Below, in pieces: positions 33,936-42,861 of a stretch of 64,000 nucleotides of DNA. Location of the stretch: NCBI RefSeq assembly GCF_024198255.1, contig NZ_JAJVKW010000003.1:620001-684000 (forward strand), in the 5' to 3' direction. This stretch comes from Myxococcus guangdongensis (GTDB lineage: Bacteria; Myxococcota; Myxococcia; Myxococcales; Myxococcaceae). Below the pieces are notes generated by a model. It had not been told where the DNA came from. It made no database searches and saw only the letters and a program-made list of their open reading frames with translations. The first letter of the stretch is position 1, and each line of letters begins with the position of its first letter. A program made the translations under genes and the position numbers.

Positions 33936-34511
33936 CTACTTCTTCGCCAGCTCCTGGCGCATGCGGCCCAGCAGCAGCTCCCAGCCGCCCTGCTTGAGCA
34001 GCGGCTGCACCTGCGTGTCGCGGATGTCCTGGAGCATGGAGGAGCCGAGCACCGTCACGTCCACCACCTTCCACGCGGCCGCGTCCTTCACCAGCCGGTA
34101 CTTCAGCTTCATCTCCTGCGTCTTCAGCGGGTGCTTGATGAAGACGACCGAGTCCACGGTGGCCTCTTCGCCCTTCACCTCGGCGGGCGAGTAGACGATG
34201 TCCTCCAGCGACTTGAAGTTCTCGCGCACGCGCGGGAAGGCAATCTTCGCGAACAGGCCGTGGAAGAGGCTGACGAACTCCTTGCGTTGCGCGTCGGTGC
34301 CCTTGGCCCACTCGTCGCCGAGCAGGTACTTGCCTTGCTCCTCACCGCCGAAGAGCTTGAGCGCCGCGGCGTCTCGCTCGTAGCGCACGGACGACACCAC
34401 CGTCTTCACGGGCTTGACGACCGGGTCGTCCTTCTTCGGCGCCGCGGCGGAGGCGGGCAGTGCGAAGGCGAAGGCGACCAGGAGGGAGAGGGTACGGAAG
34501 CGGGTGTTCAT
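33936..34511 (-). CDS. MlaC/Ttg2D (HpnM-like) phospholipid-binding protein
   Basis: A 191-residue exported protein with a signal peptide ending in PASAAA. The mature part matches the MlaC/Ttg2D family: FVSLFHGLFAKIAFPRVRENF, the YSPAEVKGEEATVDSVVF strand, LKYRLVKDAAAWKVVDVTV and the C-terminal LLGRMRQELAKK. Family members carry phospholipids, and HpnM members hopanoids, between membranes. The ATG at 34511 has GGAGGA. It heads the minus-strand operon with the Gcr-family and RND genes, and is divergent from metK. Confidence 0.88.
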   Translation of the reverse strand: MNTRFRTLSLLVAFAFALPASAAAPKKDDPVVKPVKTVVSSVRYERDAAALKLFGGEEQGKYLLGDEWAKGTDAQRKEFVSLFHGLFAKIAFPRVRENFKSLEDIVYSPAEVKGEEATVDSVVFIKHPLKTQEMKLKYRLVKDAAAWKVVDVTVLGSSMLQDIRDTQVQPLLKQGGWELLLGRMRQELAKK

Positions 34512-34615
34512 GTCGGGCGAGTCCTCCAACGGGATTGCTCGGCGTTCTGTTAGCCCAGGAGAACGCCGGGCGCCTCGCGAAATTCATCCCCATGCGGGGC
34601 GAGGGCTTCCGACCC

Positions 34616-34654
34616 TGCCCGTTTGCCCAGGGGGCGCCCGCGAATGTACGGGCA
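34616..34654 (+). promoter_or_regulatory. Structured leader candidate upstream of metK
   Basis: TGCCCGT (34616-34622) pairs perfectly with ACGGGCA (34648-34654) around 25 bases that contain the self-complementary GGGCGCCC. The element ends 88 bases before the metK start. metK in many bacteria is controlled by SAM-binding RNAs, but this does not match a known SAM riboswitch consensus that I can recall, so it is only a candidate. Confidence 0.35.
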
Positions 34655-34741
34655 TTGATGGCTGTTTGACTCCCCCAGGACCACACTTTAGTGTCCTGCC
34701 CTTCGCGCGTCGTATGCGCCTCCTTCTTTCATAGAGCCGAC

Positions 34742-35920
34742 ATGCCTACCGACTTCCTCTTCACGTCTGAATCCGTCACCGAGGGACACCCGGACAAGAT
34801 CGCCGACCAGATCTCCGACGGCGTCCTGGATGCCATCATCGCCAAGGACCCCCAGGCGCGCGTCGCGGTGGAGACGCTGGTCAAGACGGGTCTGGCCATC
34901 GTCGCGGGTGAGGTGACGACGAACACGTACGTGGACATCCCGCGCATCGTGCGCAGCACCATCTGCAAGATCGGCTACACCGACAGCTCGATGGGCTACG
35001 ACGGCAACACGTGCGGCGTCATGGTGGCCATCGAGGGCCAGAGCCAGGACATCGCGCGCGGCGTGGACAACAAGAAGGAGCAGGGCGCCGGTGACCAGGG
35101 CATGATGTTCGGCTTCGCGTGCGACGAGACGCCGGAGCTGATGCCCGCCCCGCTGCACTACGCGCACGCGCTCACGCGCAAGCTCGCCGACGTGCGCCGC
35201 AAGCAGCACGACTGGCTTCGCCCGGACGGCAAGAGCCAGGTGACGGTGGAGTACCGCGAGGGCCGCCCGGTGCGCATCGACGCGGTGGTGGTGTCCACGC
35301 AGCACTCGGACGACATCTCCAACAAGCGCATCCAGGAGGCCATCCGCGAGGACGTCATCGCGAAGGCGCTCCCCAAGAAGCTCATCGACAACAAGACGAA
35401 GTTCTACATCAACCCCACGGGTCGGTTCGTGGTGGGTGGCCCCATGGGCGACTCGGGCCTGACGGGCCGGAAGATCATCGTCGACACCTACGGCGGCATG
35501 GGCCGTCACGGCGGCGGCGCGTTCAGCGGCAAGGACCCGTCCAAGGTGGACCGCTCGGCGGCGTACATGGGCCGCTACATCGCGAAGAACGTGGTGGCCG
35601 CGGGCCTGGCGCGTCGTTGCGAGGTGCAGGTCTCCTACGCCATCGGCGTGGCCGAGCCGGTCAGCGTGATGGTGGAGACGTTCGGCACCGCCACGGTGCC
35701 GGAGGAGCGCATCGCCAAGGCCATCCGTCAGACGTTCGGCCTGCGTCCTCGCGAAATCACCGAGGGCCTGGACCTGCTGCGGCCCATCTACCAGAAGACC
35801 GCCGCGTACGGTCACTTCGGCCGCACGGAGAAGGAGTTCACCTGGGAGCGCACCGACCGCAAGGATGCCCTGCGTGAGGCCGCCACCAGCACCAGCTCCC
35901 GCCGCCTGAAGGCGGTCTGA
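34742..35920 (+). CDS. metK: S-adenosylmethionine synthetase
   Basis: A 392-residue enzyme that makes S-adenosylmethionine from methionine and [15 protein letters not shown] near the N-terminus, GAGDQG, and [19 protein letters not shown] are all intact, as are the metal- and phosphate-binding residues they carry. The start is the ATG at 34742 ([21 protein letters not shown] fits the family); the open frame extends upstream without signals. A hairpin with a T-poor tail follows the stop. Essential housekeeping gene. Confidence 0.97.
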   Translation: MPTDFLFTSESVTEGHPDKIADQISDGVLDAIIAKDPQARVAVETLVKTGLAIVAGEVTTNTYVDIPRIVRSTICKIGYTDSSMGYDGNTCGVMVAIEGQSQDIARGVDNKKEQGAGDQGMMFGFACDETPELMPAPLHYAHALTRKLADVRRKQHDWLRPDGKSQVTVEYREGRPVRIDAVVVSTQHSDDISNKRIQEAIREDVIAKALPKKLIDNKTKFYINPTGRFVVGGPMGDSGLTGRKIIVDTYGGMGRHGGGAFSGKDPSKVDRSAAYMGRYIAKNVVAAGLARRCEVQVSYAIGVAEPVSVMVETFGTATVPEERIAKAIRQTFGLRPREITEGLDLLRPIYQKTAAYGHFGRTEKEFTWERTDRKDALREAATSTSSRRLKAV

Positions 35921-35966
35921 GTTCGCTGTGACGCCCGGCCTCTTCACAGGGGCCGGGGCTCGACGC

Positions 35967-35995
35967 GGGCCGCTTCCCGACAGTGGGAGCGGCCC
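35967..35995 (+). terminator. Hairpin terminator between metK and the beta-lactamase gene
   Basis: GGGCCGCTTCCC (35967-35978) pairs with GGGAGCGGCCC (35985-35995) with one bulged T, followed by GTTGTCTTTG. It lies 47 bases past the metK stop and 21 bases from the stop of the converging beta-lactamase gene, so it may serve both. Confidence 0.6.
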
Positions 35996-36015
35996 GTTGT
36001 CTTTGCGGGGTTGCT

Positions 36016-36840
36016 TCAGAGCAGGCCGCGCGCCTGGAGCGCCTCGATGGCGGCGGGGAGCGCGAGGTTTCGCGGCGGGGACTTGCTGCCCGCGGGCTGC
36101 TTCACGGCGCTGACGAACACGTGGCGTCCCTTGGGCGAGGACACGTGTCCCACCAGCCACATCACGTCTCCGTTCTTGGCGTCCAGGTGCCAGCCTGTCT
36201 TGGCGCTCAAGGTGGCGTTGTCCTTCCAGGGGCCTCCCAGGTTGATGCCGTCACGGACGCTGGCGACGGTGTCGGGGCCATGGACGAGCGTGCCCTGGAC
36301 GGCCTCGAGGACGCGGGGGCTGACGAGGAGCTGGCCCCGGTACATGCGCGCGAGGAAGTCGAGCTGCGCGTCGGGGGTGATGCGCAGCGGGCCGCCGAGC
36401 CAGAAGCGGGTGATGTCGCCGGAGGCTTTGCGGTTGCCGTAGTCGAGGCGCATGAGCCATTGCTCCATGCGCTCGTGGCCAATCTGTTTCGCGGTGCCCT
36501 GGAAGACCCACAGCGCCGAGCGGCGCATCGCGGTGTCGAGCGTCTGGTCCTGGTTCCACATCGAGATGGCGTGCTGGGTGCCGTCCCACTCGCGCACCTC
36601 GTCCACGCTCGACACGACGCCGGTCTCCAAGGCGATGAGGGCGTGGGGAACCTTGAAGGTGGAGGCCGGGACGAGCGGCGTGGCGCACAGCTTCGAGTCG
36701 TTGCGTGTGACTTCGCCGGAGTCCAGGTCCATCACGAGGAAGCAGCCTGGGTGCGTGGGCTTCTTGGGAGGCGCCGCGAGCGCGCCCGGGGTGACGAGGA
36801 GGGTGAGGAGCACTGCGCGGAGGGGGAGGCAGCGGGACAT
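36016..36840 (-). CDS. Class D (OXA-type) beta-lactamase
   Basis: A 274-residue exported protein with signal peptide ending near LAAP. Class D motifs are present: STFK (Ser60 nucleophile, Lys63, normally carboxylated), YGN (134-136), FWL with Trp147, and KTG (214-216). The SxV motif reads SAL (108-110), so the usual Val is Leu, a change that can affect lysine carboxylation and substrate range. It should hydrolyse penicillins or related drugs in the periplasm. AGGAG lies before the ATG at 36840. No mobile element or integron signal is nearby, so it looks like a resident chromosomal gene. Confidence 0.9.
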   Translation of the reverse strand: MSRCLPLRAVLLTLLVTPGALAAPPKKPTHPGCFLVMDLDSGEVTRNDSKLCATPLVPASTFKVPHALIALETGVVSSVDEVREWDGTQHAISMWNQDQTLDTAMRRSALWVFQGTAKQIGHERMEQWLMRLDYGNRKASGDITRFWLGGPLRITPDAQLDFLARMYRGQLLVSPRVLEAVQGTLVHGPDTVASVRDGINLGGPWKDNATLSAKTGWHLDAKNGDVMWLVGHVSSPKGRHVFVSAVKQPAGSKSPPRNLALPAAIEALQARGLL

Positions 36841-37122
36841 GGGACTCCTGACGACTGGGGGGCCTGCTGTGTCGGGCGTGCGCTGGGAGCAAGGGGCAGG
36901 CCAGGAGGACTCGCCGGGACGGAGTCGTGCGCGTGGCTGGAGGACCACAGGGGTGCGGTGATTCATCCGCGCTGCTGTGGTTCTCGGACCTGTGCTCCGT
37001 GGCCGCGGTCCAGGCCGCTTCAGCCGGCAGGGGGGCGTGGCCTGGCGCCTCGTTTTCGCCGCGGTGTTCGAAGCGGCGTAGCGTGTGACGGGAAGATTCT
37101 GGCGACCTGTCGTTGAGTGGGC

Positions 37123-39906
37123 ATGGGCTGCCAGGGCACATACGCGGGGAGTACGCCGGTGGATGCAGGGTCCGGGTCCTGGATTCCGAGGCCGAAGTCG
37201 GCCGTTCTCGTGGCGGTGGTGGTGGTGGCGGGAGGCGCGGCAATCCTCGCGGGCTTGCGCTCGCGCCGTGTCGCTCCCGTGTCGCCCGAGCTGTTCCTCA
37301 CGAGCGCGTCCGTGCGCATGCTCGAGGCCCGGGTCAGCTATCCGGGCGCGGACGTGTACCGACCCTATGGGCCTCTGCGCTCTTCGGTGGATGCGGGCCG
37401 CGCGGCTCCTGCACCCTTGAGCGAGCTGGCGCGACTGGAGGCCGCGGGTGACCTGCACGGCCTCGCGGCGGCCTATCTGGTGCGCCGCAACGCGGAGATG
37501 GCCGCGCCCTATCTGTCGAAGGCGGCCGCGTCGCCGGACGTCGCGAGCGACCAGGCCATCATGGCGCTGGACCGCGGTGACTCGGCCTCCGCGCTCGCGT
37601 TGCTGGAGGGGGTCCTCGTCTCGCGGCCCACGCATGCACAGGCCCTGTGGAACCGCGCGCTGGTGTTGCGTGACCTGGAGCTCTGGGGGCTGGCCGCGCA
37701 GTCGTTCGACGCGGTGGCTGCATTGGGTGAGTCCGGCTGGGCGCAGGAGGCGACCGCTCGCGCCGAGTCCGCGCGCGGTCGGCTGCGAGGCACCGAGGAC
37801 TGGCGCAAGACGTCGACGTGGGGACAGTCCCTCATCGTGGAGGGCGCGCCTGTGCCCGATGACGTGCTCCGCGCGCAGCCCGGCATCTTCCGCATGTATT
37901 TCTACGAGGCCCTTCGCGCGGCCCCCACCGTGGAGCGCGTGCGCACCCTGGCGCCGATGGCGGCGACGCTGGACGCTCACTCGGGCGGCACCGTCCTTCG
38001 CGATGCCCTCCAGTGGACGCTGACGCGCGACTTCCAGGTCCGCGCGCCCCTCGCCCGTCGGTACCTGGAGCTGTACCGCACCCACCAGGTCTCGGGCGGA
38101 TTCGCCGCGTTCCTCGAGGACGTACGTCGCGCTGGAGAACAGGACCTCTTCCTGGGTGCACTCGTCCGCGAGAGCAAGGTGGTGGACCACCTGGACGAGG
38201 TCTCCCGGCTCGTCACGAAGCTCGAGGACCCGTGGTTCACGCTGCTCCTGGAGCACGAGCGCGCGCTGCAGGCCATCTCCCGAGGCGAGCTGCTCCAGGC
38301 CGAGCAGCTCCTGCTGGGCGCGGCGGCGCGTTGCCAGGAGCATCCGCTGGGATACCGCTGCATCCCCATCGAGTCCGACCTGGGTGACCTCTATCGCCAG
38401 CTCCATCGGTTGGCCGAAGCCCAGCGTCACCTGCTGGCCGCACGCGCGCTGTACCGCGCGGACCCGCGCTGGGGAGAGGCCCAGCTCCTGCTCCAGCTCG
38501 GACAGCTCGCGCGCTACCAGGGCGACGCCGCGCTCGCACGGGGCTATCTGGACGAGGCGCTGGCCCAGCGCCCCGATGACTGCACCATCCGTCACTTCGT
38601 CCGCGCCAACGATGCCCTGGCGCTGCTGGACGCATTCTCCGTGGAGAGCGCGCAGGCCCGAATGCGCGAGGCGCTCGCGTGCAAGACGCCCCTGCTGTTG
38701 TCGGGAGCGAAGACGCTGGCGGACCTGGCCCGGCTCCAGCCCGACCCGGCGCTCGATGCGCGCCTCGTGCAAGGCCTGGCGGAGCGACGTCAGAAGGGAA
38801 ACCTCACGCCGGGCGAGTCGGCGCTGCTGACGCACATCGAGGGCCGCTACGTCGTCGAGCGCGACCGGCCGAAAGGCGAGGCCCTGCTCCGCCAATCCAT
38901 CGCCGAGGCCGCGAAGCTGCCCACCACCAGCGTGGATGCACGCAAGGCCCGCGCGTACAGCTACACCTCCCTGCTCTTCTCCGCCGCCAAGGCGGGCGAG
39001 TACGAGCAGGCATGGCGCCTCTTCGGTGAAGAGGTGGGCGGACGGCTCCCCGAGCACTGTGTCCTGGCCGTCACCACGGACGTCGAGCGCACCTTCGTGC
39101 TGGCGCGGGGCCCGGAAGGTCAGCTCGTGGGCCACCACGACGCGAGCCGCAGGGAGCCCCTGCACGATGAACTCCAGGGACTCATCCCCGACGCGATGGC
39201 GGACCTGCTGCGCGCCTGTCCTTCCGTGGAGGTGGTGGCGCGCCCGCCGCTCCATGGTCGCGCGGGGCTGCTGCCGGAGGACCTCGCCTGGGCGTACCAC
39301 TCGGTGCGTGCTCCACCCGTCGCGACCGGTACGCGGGCTCCTCGCCGCCTCGTCGTCGCCGATGTGCAGGCGCCCGAGGCGCTGGGCCTGCCGATGCTCG
39401 GCGGCTGGGCGGGCCTGCCCGGAGACGAGGCCACGATGTTGCTCGGACGTCAGGCCACGCCGTCACGCGTGCTGGAGTCGATGACGGACGCGACGCAAAT
39501 CGAGGTCCACGCCCACGGGCTGATGAACCCGGACGTGTCCGAGGCCTCGTTGCTGGTGCTGTCCCCGGAGCCGAGCGGCCGCTACGCGCTCACCGCCGGC
39601 GAGGTGCGCGGGGCGAAGCTGCGCGGCCAGCCGCTGGTCATCCTCGGCGCGTGTCGGGCCGCGCATGGCGCCGCGTGGACGTACGAGCGCTTCAGCCTGC
39701 CGGTGGCCTTCCTGGACGCGGGCGCGAGCACGGTGCTCGCGGCGACCGTGGATGTACCGGATGCGGAAGCGGGACCTTTCTTCAATGCCGTGAGGGAGCG
39801 GATTCAACACGGCGAGCGCGCGGCCAACGCGCTGAGGGATGTGCGGATGGCCTGGATGAAGCGAGACCCACGCAGCTGGGTGCGCTCCGTCCTGGTCTTC
39901 GATTGA
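37123..39906 (+). CDS. TPR-CHAT protein, caspase-like protease candidate
   Basis: A 927-residue protein. An N-terminal membrane helix (about 25-45) anchors it. Residues about 90-600 are Ala/Leu-rich helical repeats of TPR type (for example ALWNRALVLRDLELWGLAAQSF). The C-terminal CHAT domain (about 770-927) keeps the caspase-like pair: His796/798 in VHAHG and Cys844 in LGACRAAHG. CHAT proteins can be proteases, some activated by partners in toxin-like or defence systems, and others are inactive scaffolds. The start was set at ATG 37123; GTG 37117 is possible. A lipoprotein gene follows by 43 bases and may encode its partner or target (inference). Confidence 0.85.
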   Translation: MGCQGTYAGSTPVDAGSGSWIPRPKSAVLVAVVVVAGGAAILAGLRSRRVAPVSPELFLTSASVRMLEARVSYPGADVYRPYGPLRSSVDAGRAAPAPLSELARLEAAGDLHGLAAAYLVRRNAEMAAPYLSKAAASPDVASDQAIMALDRGDSASALALLEGVLVSRPTHAQALWNRALVLRDLELWGLAAQSFDAVAALGESGWAQEATARAESARGRLRGTEDWRKTSTWGQSLIVEGAPVPDDVLRAQPGIFRMYFYEALRAAPTVERVRTLAPMAATLDAHSGGTVLRDALQWTLTRDFQVRAPLARRYLELYRTHQVSGGFAAFLEDVRRAGEQDLFLGALVRESKVVDHLDEVSRLVTKLEDPWFTLLLEHERALQAISRGELLQAEQLLLGAAARCQEHPLGYRCIPIESDLGDLYRQLHRLAEAQRHLLAARALYRADPRWGEAQLLLQLGQLARYQGDAALARGYLDEALAQRPDDCTIRHFVRANDALALLDAFSVESAQARMREALACKTPLLLSGAKTLADLARLQPDPALDARLVQGLAERRQKGNLTPGESALLTHIEGRYVVERDRPKGEALLRQSIAEAAKLPTTSVDARKARAYSYTSLLFSAAKAGEYEQAWRLFGEEVGGRLPEHCVLAVTTDVERTFVLARGPEGQLVGHHDASRREPLHDELQGLIPDAMADLLRACPSVEVVARPPLHGRAGLLPEDLAWAYHSVRAPPVATGTRAPRRLVVADVQAPEALGLPMLGGWAGLPGDEATMLLGRQATPSRVLESMTDATQIEVHAHGLMNPDVSEASLLVLSPEPSGRYALTAGEVRGAKLRGQPLVILGACRAAHGAAWTYERFSLPVAFLDAGASTVLAATVDVPDAEAGPFFNAVRERIQHGERAANALRDVRMAWMKRDPRSWVRSVLVFD

Positions 39907-39949
39907 CGGCGGGATGGGCCCGCCTGGATGGACTGGAGGGGGAACGACG

Positions 39950-40606
39950 ATGAAGACCTCGAAGAAGCTGATGATGTGTGTGCTGTTCGTGGGCGCCTTG
40001 ACGGGATGCCGTACGCTGGGCTCGCGGCCGACGCCGAACCCCTCGTGCCCGGAGGCGGCGCCGCTGCCGAAGGTCCCCACCGTCCAGCCGCTGCCGCCCA
40101 ACGCGCAGCTGCCTGAGGGCGCCACGCAGGTGGTCGTCGGGCTGTGCCGCAGGACGGGCCAGTACCTCGCGCTGGGCGTCACTCCCGAGCAGGGGCGCTT
40201 CGCGTACGCGGTCGTGGGCAGCCGGGGGACGAGCGATGCGTTCTTCGCCCGCGTCCAACGGCTGGGCCTGCCGATGACGGTGTTCAGCGCGCCGGTGAAG
40301 CTGCGCAAGGGCGGCTCGGTGGGCAACGCCGCGGTGGATACGAGCTCCAACCCGCAGCAGGGCAACCCTCAGGAGGACAAGGACCCGACCGAGGGGGAGA
40401 CGTACGACCCCTGCACCAATCAGCAGGACGAGATTGGCGACAAGCCGCCGCCGGACCCGACGGACGAAGGCGGCGCCGCGCCCACGGTCCCCAACTCGTT
40501 CGCGAACTTGGCCTGGAAGACGGCCAATGCCATCGACGCGGCCTCGGACCCCGCGCCGGAGAAGCCGGACACCACGCCGCCCACGGGCTCGACGGTGCCT
40601 CGGTAA
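39950..40606 (+). CDS. Lipoprotein encoded with the CHAT protein
   Basis: A 218-residue lipoprotein (lipobox LTGC, near residue 20) with a short globular part (about 60-130, QVVVGLCRRTGQYLALGV and FAYAVVGSRGTSDAFFARV) and a long acidic, Pro/Asp-rich C-terminal region. The family is unknown to me. Strong GGAGGGGG site before the ATG at 39950. Co-directional with and close to the CHAT gene, so a working partnership is likely but not shown. Confidence 0.72.
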   Translation: MKTSKKLMMCVLFVGALTGCRTLGSRPTPNPSCPEAAPLPKVPTVQPLPPNAQLPEGATQVVVGLCRRTGQYLALGVTPEQGRFAYAVVGSRGTSDAFFARVQRLGLPMTVFSAPVKLRKGGSVGNAAVDTSSNPQQGNPQEDKDPTEGETYDPCTNQQDEIGDKPPPDPTDEGGAAPTVPNSFANLAWKTANAIDAASDPAPEKPDTTPPTGSTVPR

Positions 40607-40620
40607 TCAGGTGAGTCGAG

Positions 40621-40654
40621 GCGAGGAGCCCGGACCGCGCGTCGGGCTCCTCGC
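40621..40654. terminator. Bidirectional terminator hairpin
   Basis: GCGAGGAGCCCG (40621-40632) and CGGGCTCCTCGC (40643-40654) pair perfectly over 12 bases around a 10-base loop, between the converging lipoprotein and TIGR02996-type genes. No strong T run follows in either direction. Confidence 0.65.
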
Positions 40655-40673
40655 GGCAAAGAGGGTTCGAGCG

Positions 40674-42380
40674 TCACTCCGCGAGCACGCCATCGAGCTC
40701 GCCGACCCGTTGCAGGACCTCGTGCCTCGCGTCCGTCCGGAGCCGATGGTCCAGGATGAGCTTCGAGCGCTTGAAGGGCTCGAGCCGGTCGATGCGCTCG
40801 AGTCCCGCCAGGAGGTCATCGCGCACGAGCTGCTCGTAGGGCTCGTTCATCGCCGTGGTGAAGAGGTGGACCTCGTGCCTGCCATCGGGTCCGCGCACGA
40901 AGCGGAAGCCGCAGCTCCAGTCCTTGGAGTCGTTGCGCACCAGCCGGAAGGTGAGGTCCGGGACCTTCAGCCTCGGGACGAGCGGGATGAGGGCCAGCGC
41001 CTCCGCGGCGGAGGGGCCACTGACGTAGACGCGGAGCTGGAGGCGCTCCAGTCGCGACACGAGCGGTGAGTCCAGGAAGCGCGCGGCCCACCAGTGGAAG
41101 GCGAAGATGTCCAGGTGGCGCAGCGCGGGGAACGCGCTGGGGTCCTGGGCCAGCTCCACCCATTGGTCCAGGGCGCCACGCATCGCGAGGGACTCGAGCC
41201 CGGGCCGCTTCGCCAGATCCTGCGTCCTCACGTCGCTGTTCACGAGCGAGCGCAGCGACTTCATCACCGGGTCCGTGGTGATGTCGTAGTCCCCGCGACC
41301 TTCCAGGTGCTCCACCGTGGCCCAGAGGGGATGGCCCGAGGTCTTCTGGATGGCGCGCTGGAGGCCGCTCGCGTTGCCCTGCTTCAGCGCGGCGTGGGAC
41401 AGGAAGCCTCGGGTGAAGACGCAGTCGGGCTTGAGCACCTCGTCGAGCGGGCCGAGCAGCTCCTTGCGCGCGCTCTTGAGTAGCTCCCGCTCGCGTTTGC
41501 GCTCGGCGGCGGTGAGCGCCCGGCGCGTGGCCTCGAGCTGGAGGGCGATGAGCTCGCCGCGCGGATGGCCTTGCTCCAGCAGGACATCCGCCAGCACCGC
41601 GCGGGCCTCGTCGTCTCCTGGCTCCGCCAGCACCCGCGCGAGCAGCGCCTCCGCGTCCCCGACCTTCCTCCGCGCGACGGGGTCTGCATCCGGCATCTCC
41701 GCGTCGACCGGAAGGAGGGTCCCGCCGTCGGCGTTGGTGCGCTCGCCCGCGTCCCTGGCCTTCCGAAGCGCGACGGGCTCCGCTTCCCTCATCTCCGCGT
41801 CGACGTGGATGATGGCCCTGTGGTCCGCGGCGGAGAGCGCACCTTCGCGGGACGCGGCGTCGAGCTGGGCGCGAATCCGGTCGACGTGCCCGGCGAAGAA
41901 GGCCTCGGCGTCGTCCTTCAAGTCGTAGCCCTTGCGCGCCTTCAGCACCGTGCTCGCGGCCCGCGCGTCCCGGATGCGGCGCGCCAGGGGCGCAAGCCTC
42001 GTCCAGAAGGGCCGCGCGCCGGTGCTGGTGAAGGGCGGCTCCGCGAACTGGCTCGCGACCCAGCGGTCGATGCGCGGGTCCTCGGGCCACTTCGCCAGCG
42101 TCTCCAGTCGCGGCCTCGCCTTCACCGAGCCCTTGTCGAGCAGCGCCGCGAGCAGCGTCGTGAGCGTCGCCGCGTCCCGCTTCTCGGCGAGCGCGTCCCA
42201 GTCCTTGGGCACGGGCGTGTCCGCCGCGAGCTTCTTGCCCAGGCCGATGATGCGCTCGGCCAGCACCGAGTGGGGCGCGGCGCGCCACCGGGTGAGCAGG
42301 TGCGCGAGGACACTCGCCCAGTCCCCCTGGTTCGTGGCCTCCTCCAGCGTGGGCGACTTCTTCTTCGGCGCGGAGGGCAT
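40674..42380 (-). CDS. TIGR02996-domain protein of unknown function
   Basis: A 568-residue soluble protein. Residues about 245-285 (LLARVLAEPGDDEARAVLADVLLEQGHPRGELIALQLEAT) match the TIGR02996 repeat-companion domain, known from Gemmata and myxobacteria and usually paired with leucine-rich or similar repeats. Its C-terminal 250 residues contain leucine-regular stretches that could be degenerate LRR-like repeats. Just upstream of the TIGR02996 part is a 32-residue tandem duplication around VDAEM. No catalytic motif is seen. It converges with the CHAT-lipoprotein pair and is followed by a SEC-C protein gene. Confidence 0.78.
   Translation of the reverse strand: MPSAPKKKSPTLEEATNQGDWASVLAHLLTRWRAAPHSVLAERIIGLGKKLAADTPVPKDWDALAEKRDAATLTTLLAALLDKGSVKARPRLETLAKWPEDPRIDRWVASQFAEPPFTSTGARPFWTRLAPLARRIRDARAASTVLKARKGYDLKDDAEAFFAGHVDRIRAQLDAASREGALSAADHRAIIHVDAEMREAEPVALRKARDAGERTNADGGTLLPVDAEMPDADPVARRKVGDAEALLARVLAEPGDDEARAVLADVLLEQGHPRGELIALQLEATRRALTAAERKRERELLKSARKELLGPLDEVLKPDCVFTRGFLSHAALKQGNASGLQRAIQKTSGHPLWATVEHLEGRGDYDITTDPVMKSLRSLVNSDVRTQDLAKRPGLESLAMRGALDQWVELAQDPSAFPALRHLDIFAFHWWAARFLDSPLVSRLERLQLRVYVSGPSAAEALALIPLVPRLKVPDLTFRLVRNDSKDWSCGFRFVRGPDGRHEVHLFTTAMNEPYEQLVRDDLLAGLERIDRLEPFKRSKLILDHRLRTDARHEVLQRVGELDGVLAE
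41695..41804 (-). repeat. 96-base tandem imperfect repeat inside the TIGR02996-domain gene
   Basis: The 14-mer ATCTCCGCGTCGAC occurs at 41695-41708 and 41791-41804, exactly 96 bases apart. On the minus strand this encodes VDAEMxxAxPVAxRKxxDA twice, 32 residues apart, a clean in-frame duplication. Confidence 0.8.
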
Positions 42381-42390
42381 CGAAGGGCTC

Positions 42391-42861
42391 CTACCTGGGG
42401 AACGTCGCGAGGGTGAGGGACTCGGGAGGCACGGTCAGCTCACGGAGCATCAGGGTGTGCCCGGACAGGTAGCGCCAGCCGACGCCGTCATGGCGGAAGT
42501 CCGAGCGCTCGACGAAGGAGCGCTCCTTGCCCTTCTCGAACACCTTGGCGAAGAAGAGCACCTGGGCGTTGCCCTGGGCGTCCGGCGCCTGCCGGTCCAT
42601 CACCACCAGCTTGGGGAACTGGTGTCCCTGGGCGAAGACGCGCAGCTCCCGCACGACGTCGGCCTCGGGCCGGGCGCGGTCCGGGTGCTGGGGGTGGAGG
42701 GTCTTCCACAGGTAGGCGGCCTCGCGCTGGGCGAAGGCGCTGTAGCGGCTGCGCATCAGGCGCTCGGCGTCGGGGGCTTCCGCCTCACCCTTGTGGAAGG
42801 GGGCGCAGCACTCGCGGTAGCGCAGGCCGGAGGAACAGGGGCAGGGTGGGGCAGGGGGCAT
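42391..42861 (-). CDS. SEC-C motif protein, YchJ type
   Basis: A 156-residue protein with an N-terminal SEC-C zinc motif (CPCSSGLRYRECC) and a YchJ-type domain (RLMRSRYSAFAQREAAYLWKTLHP, then LRVFAQGHQFPKLVVMD and a FVERSDFRHDGVGWRYLSG segment). SEC-C motifs bind zinc and are found in SecA and in stress-related proteins; YchJ may take part in carbonyl stress. The start at 42861 (MPPAPPC) fits the family; the frame runs upstream to 42972 but would add an untypical leader. It is divergent from uppP. Confidence 0.85.
   Translation of the reverse strand: MPPAPPCPCSSGLRYRECCAPFHKGEAEAPDAERLMRSRYSAFAQREAAYLWKTLHPQHPDRARPEADVVRELRVFAQGHQFPKLVVMDRQAPDAQGNAQVLFFAKVFEKGKERSFVERSDFRHDGVGWRYLSGHTLMLRELTVPPESLTLATFPR

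Noticed and set aside
34616..34654. A SAM riboswitch of a known class before metK
   Set aside because: A stem is present, but the conserved bases of known SAM riboswitch classes were not recognised. It is kept only as a structure candidate.
36841..39300. Very long minus-strand frame joined upstream to the beta-lactamase
   Set aside because: The extra residues are antisense to the TPR-CHAT gene. A signal peptide and AGGAG site at 36840 mark the true start.
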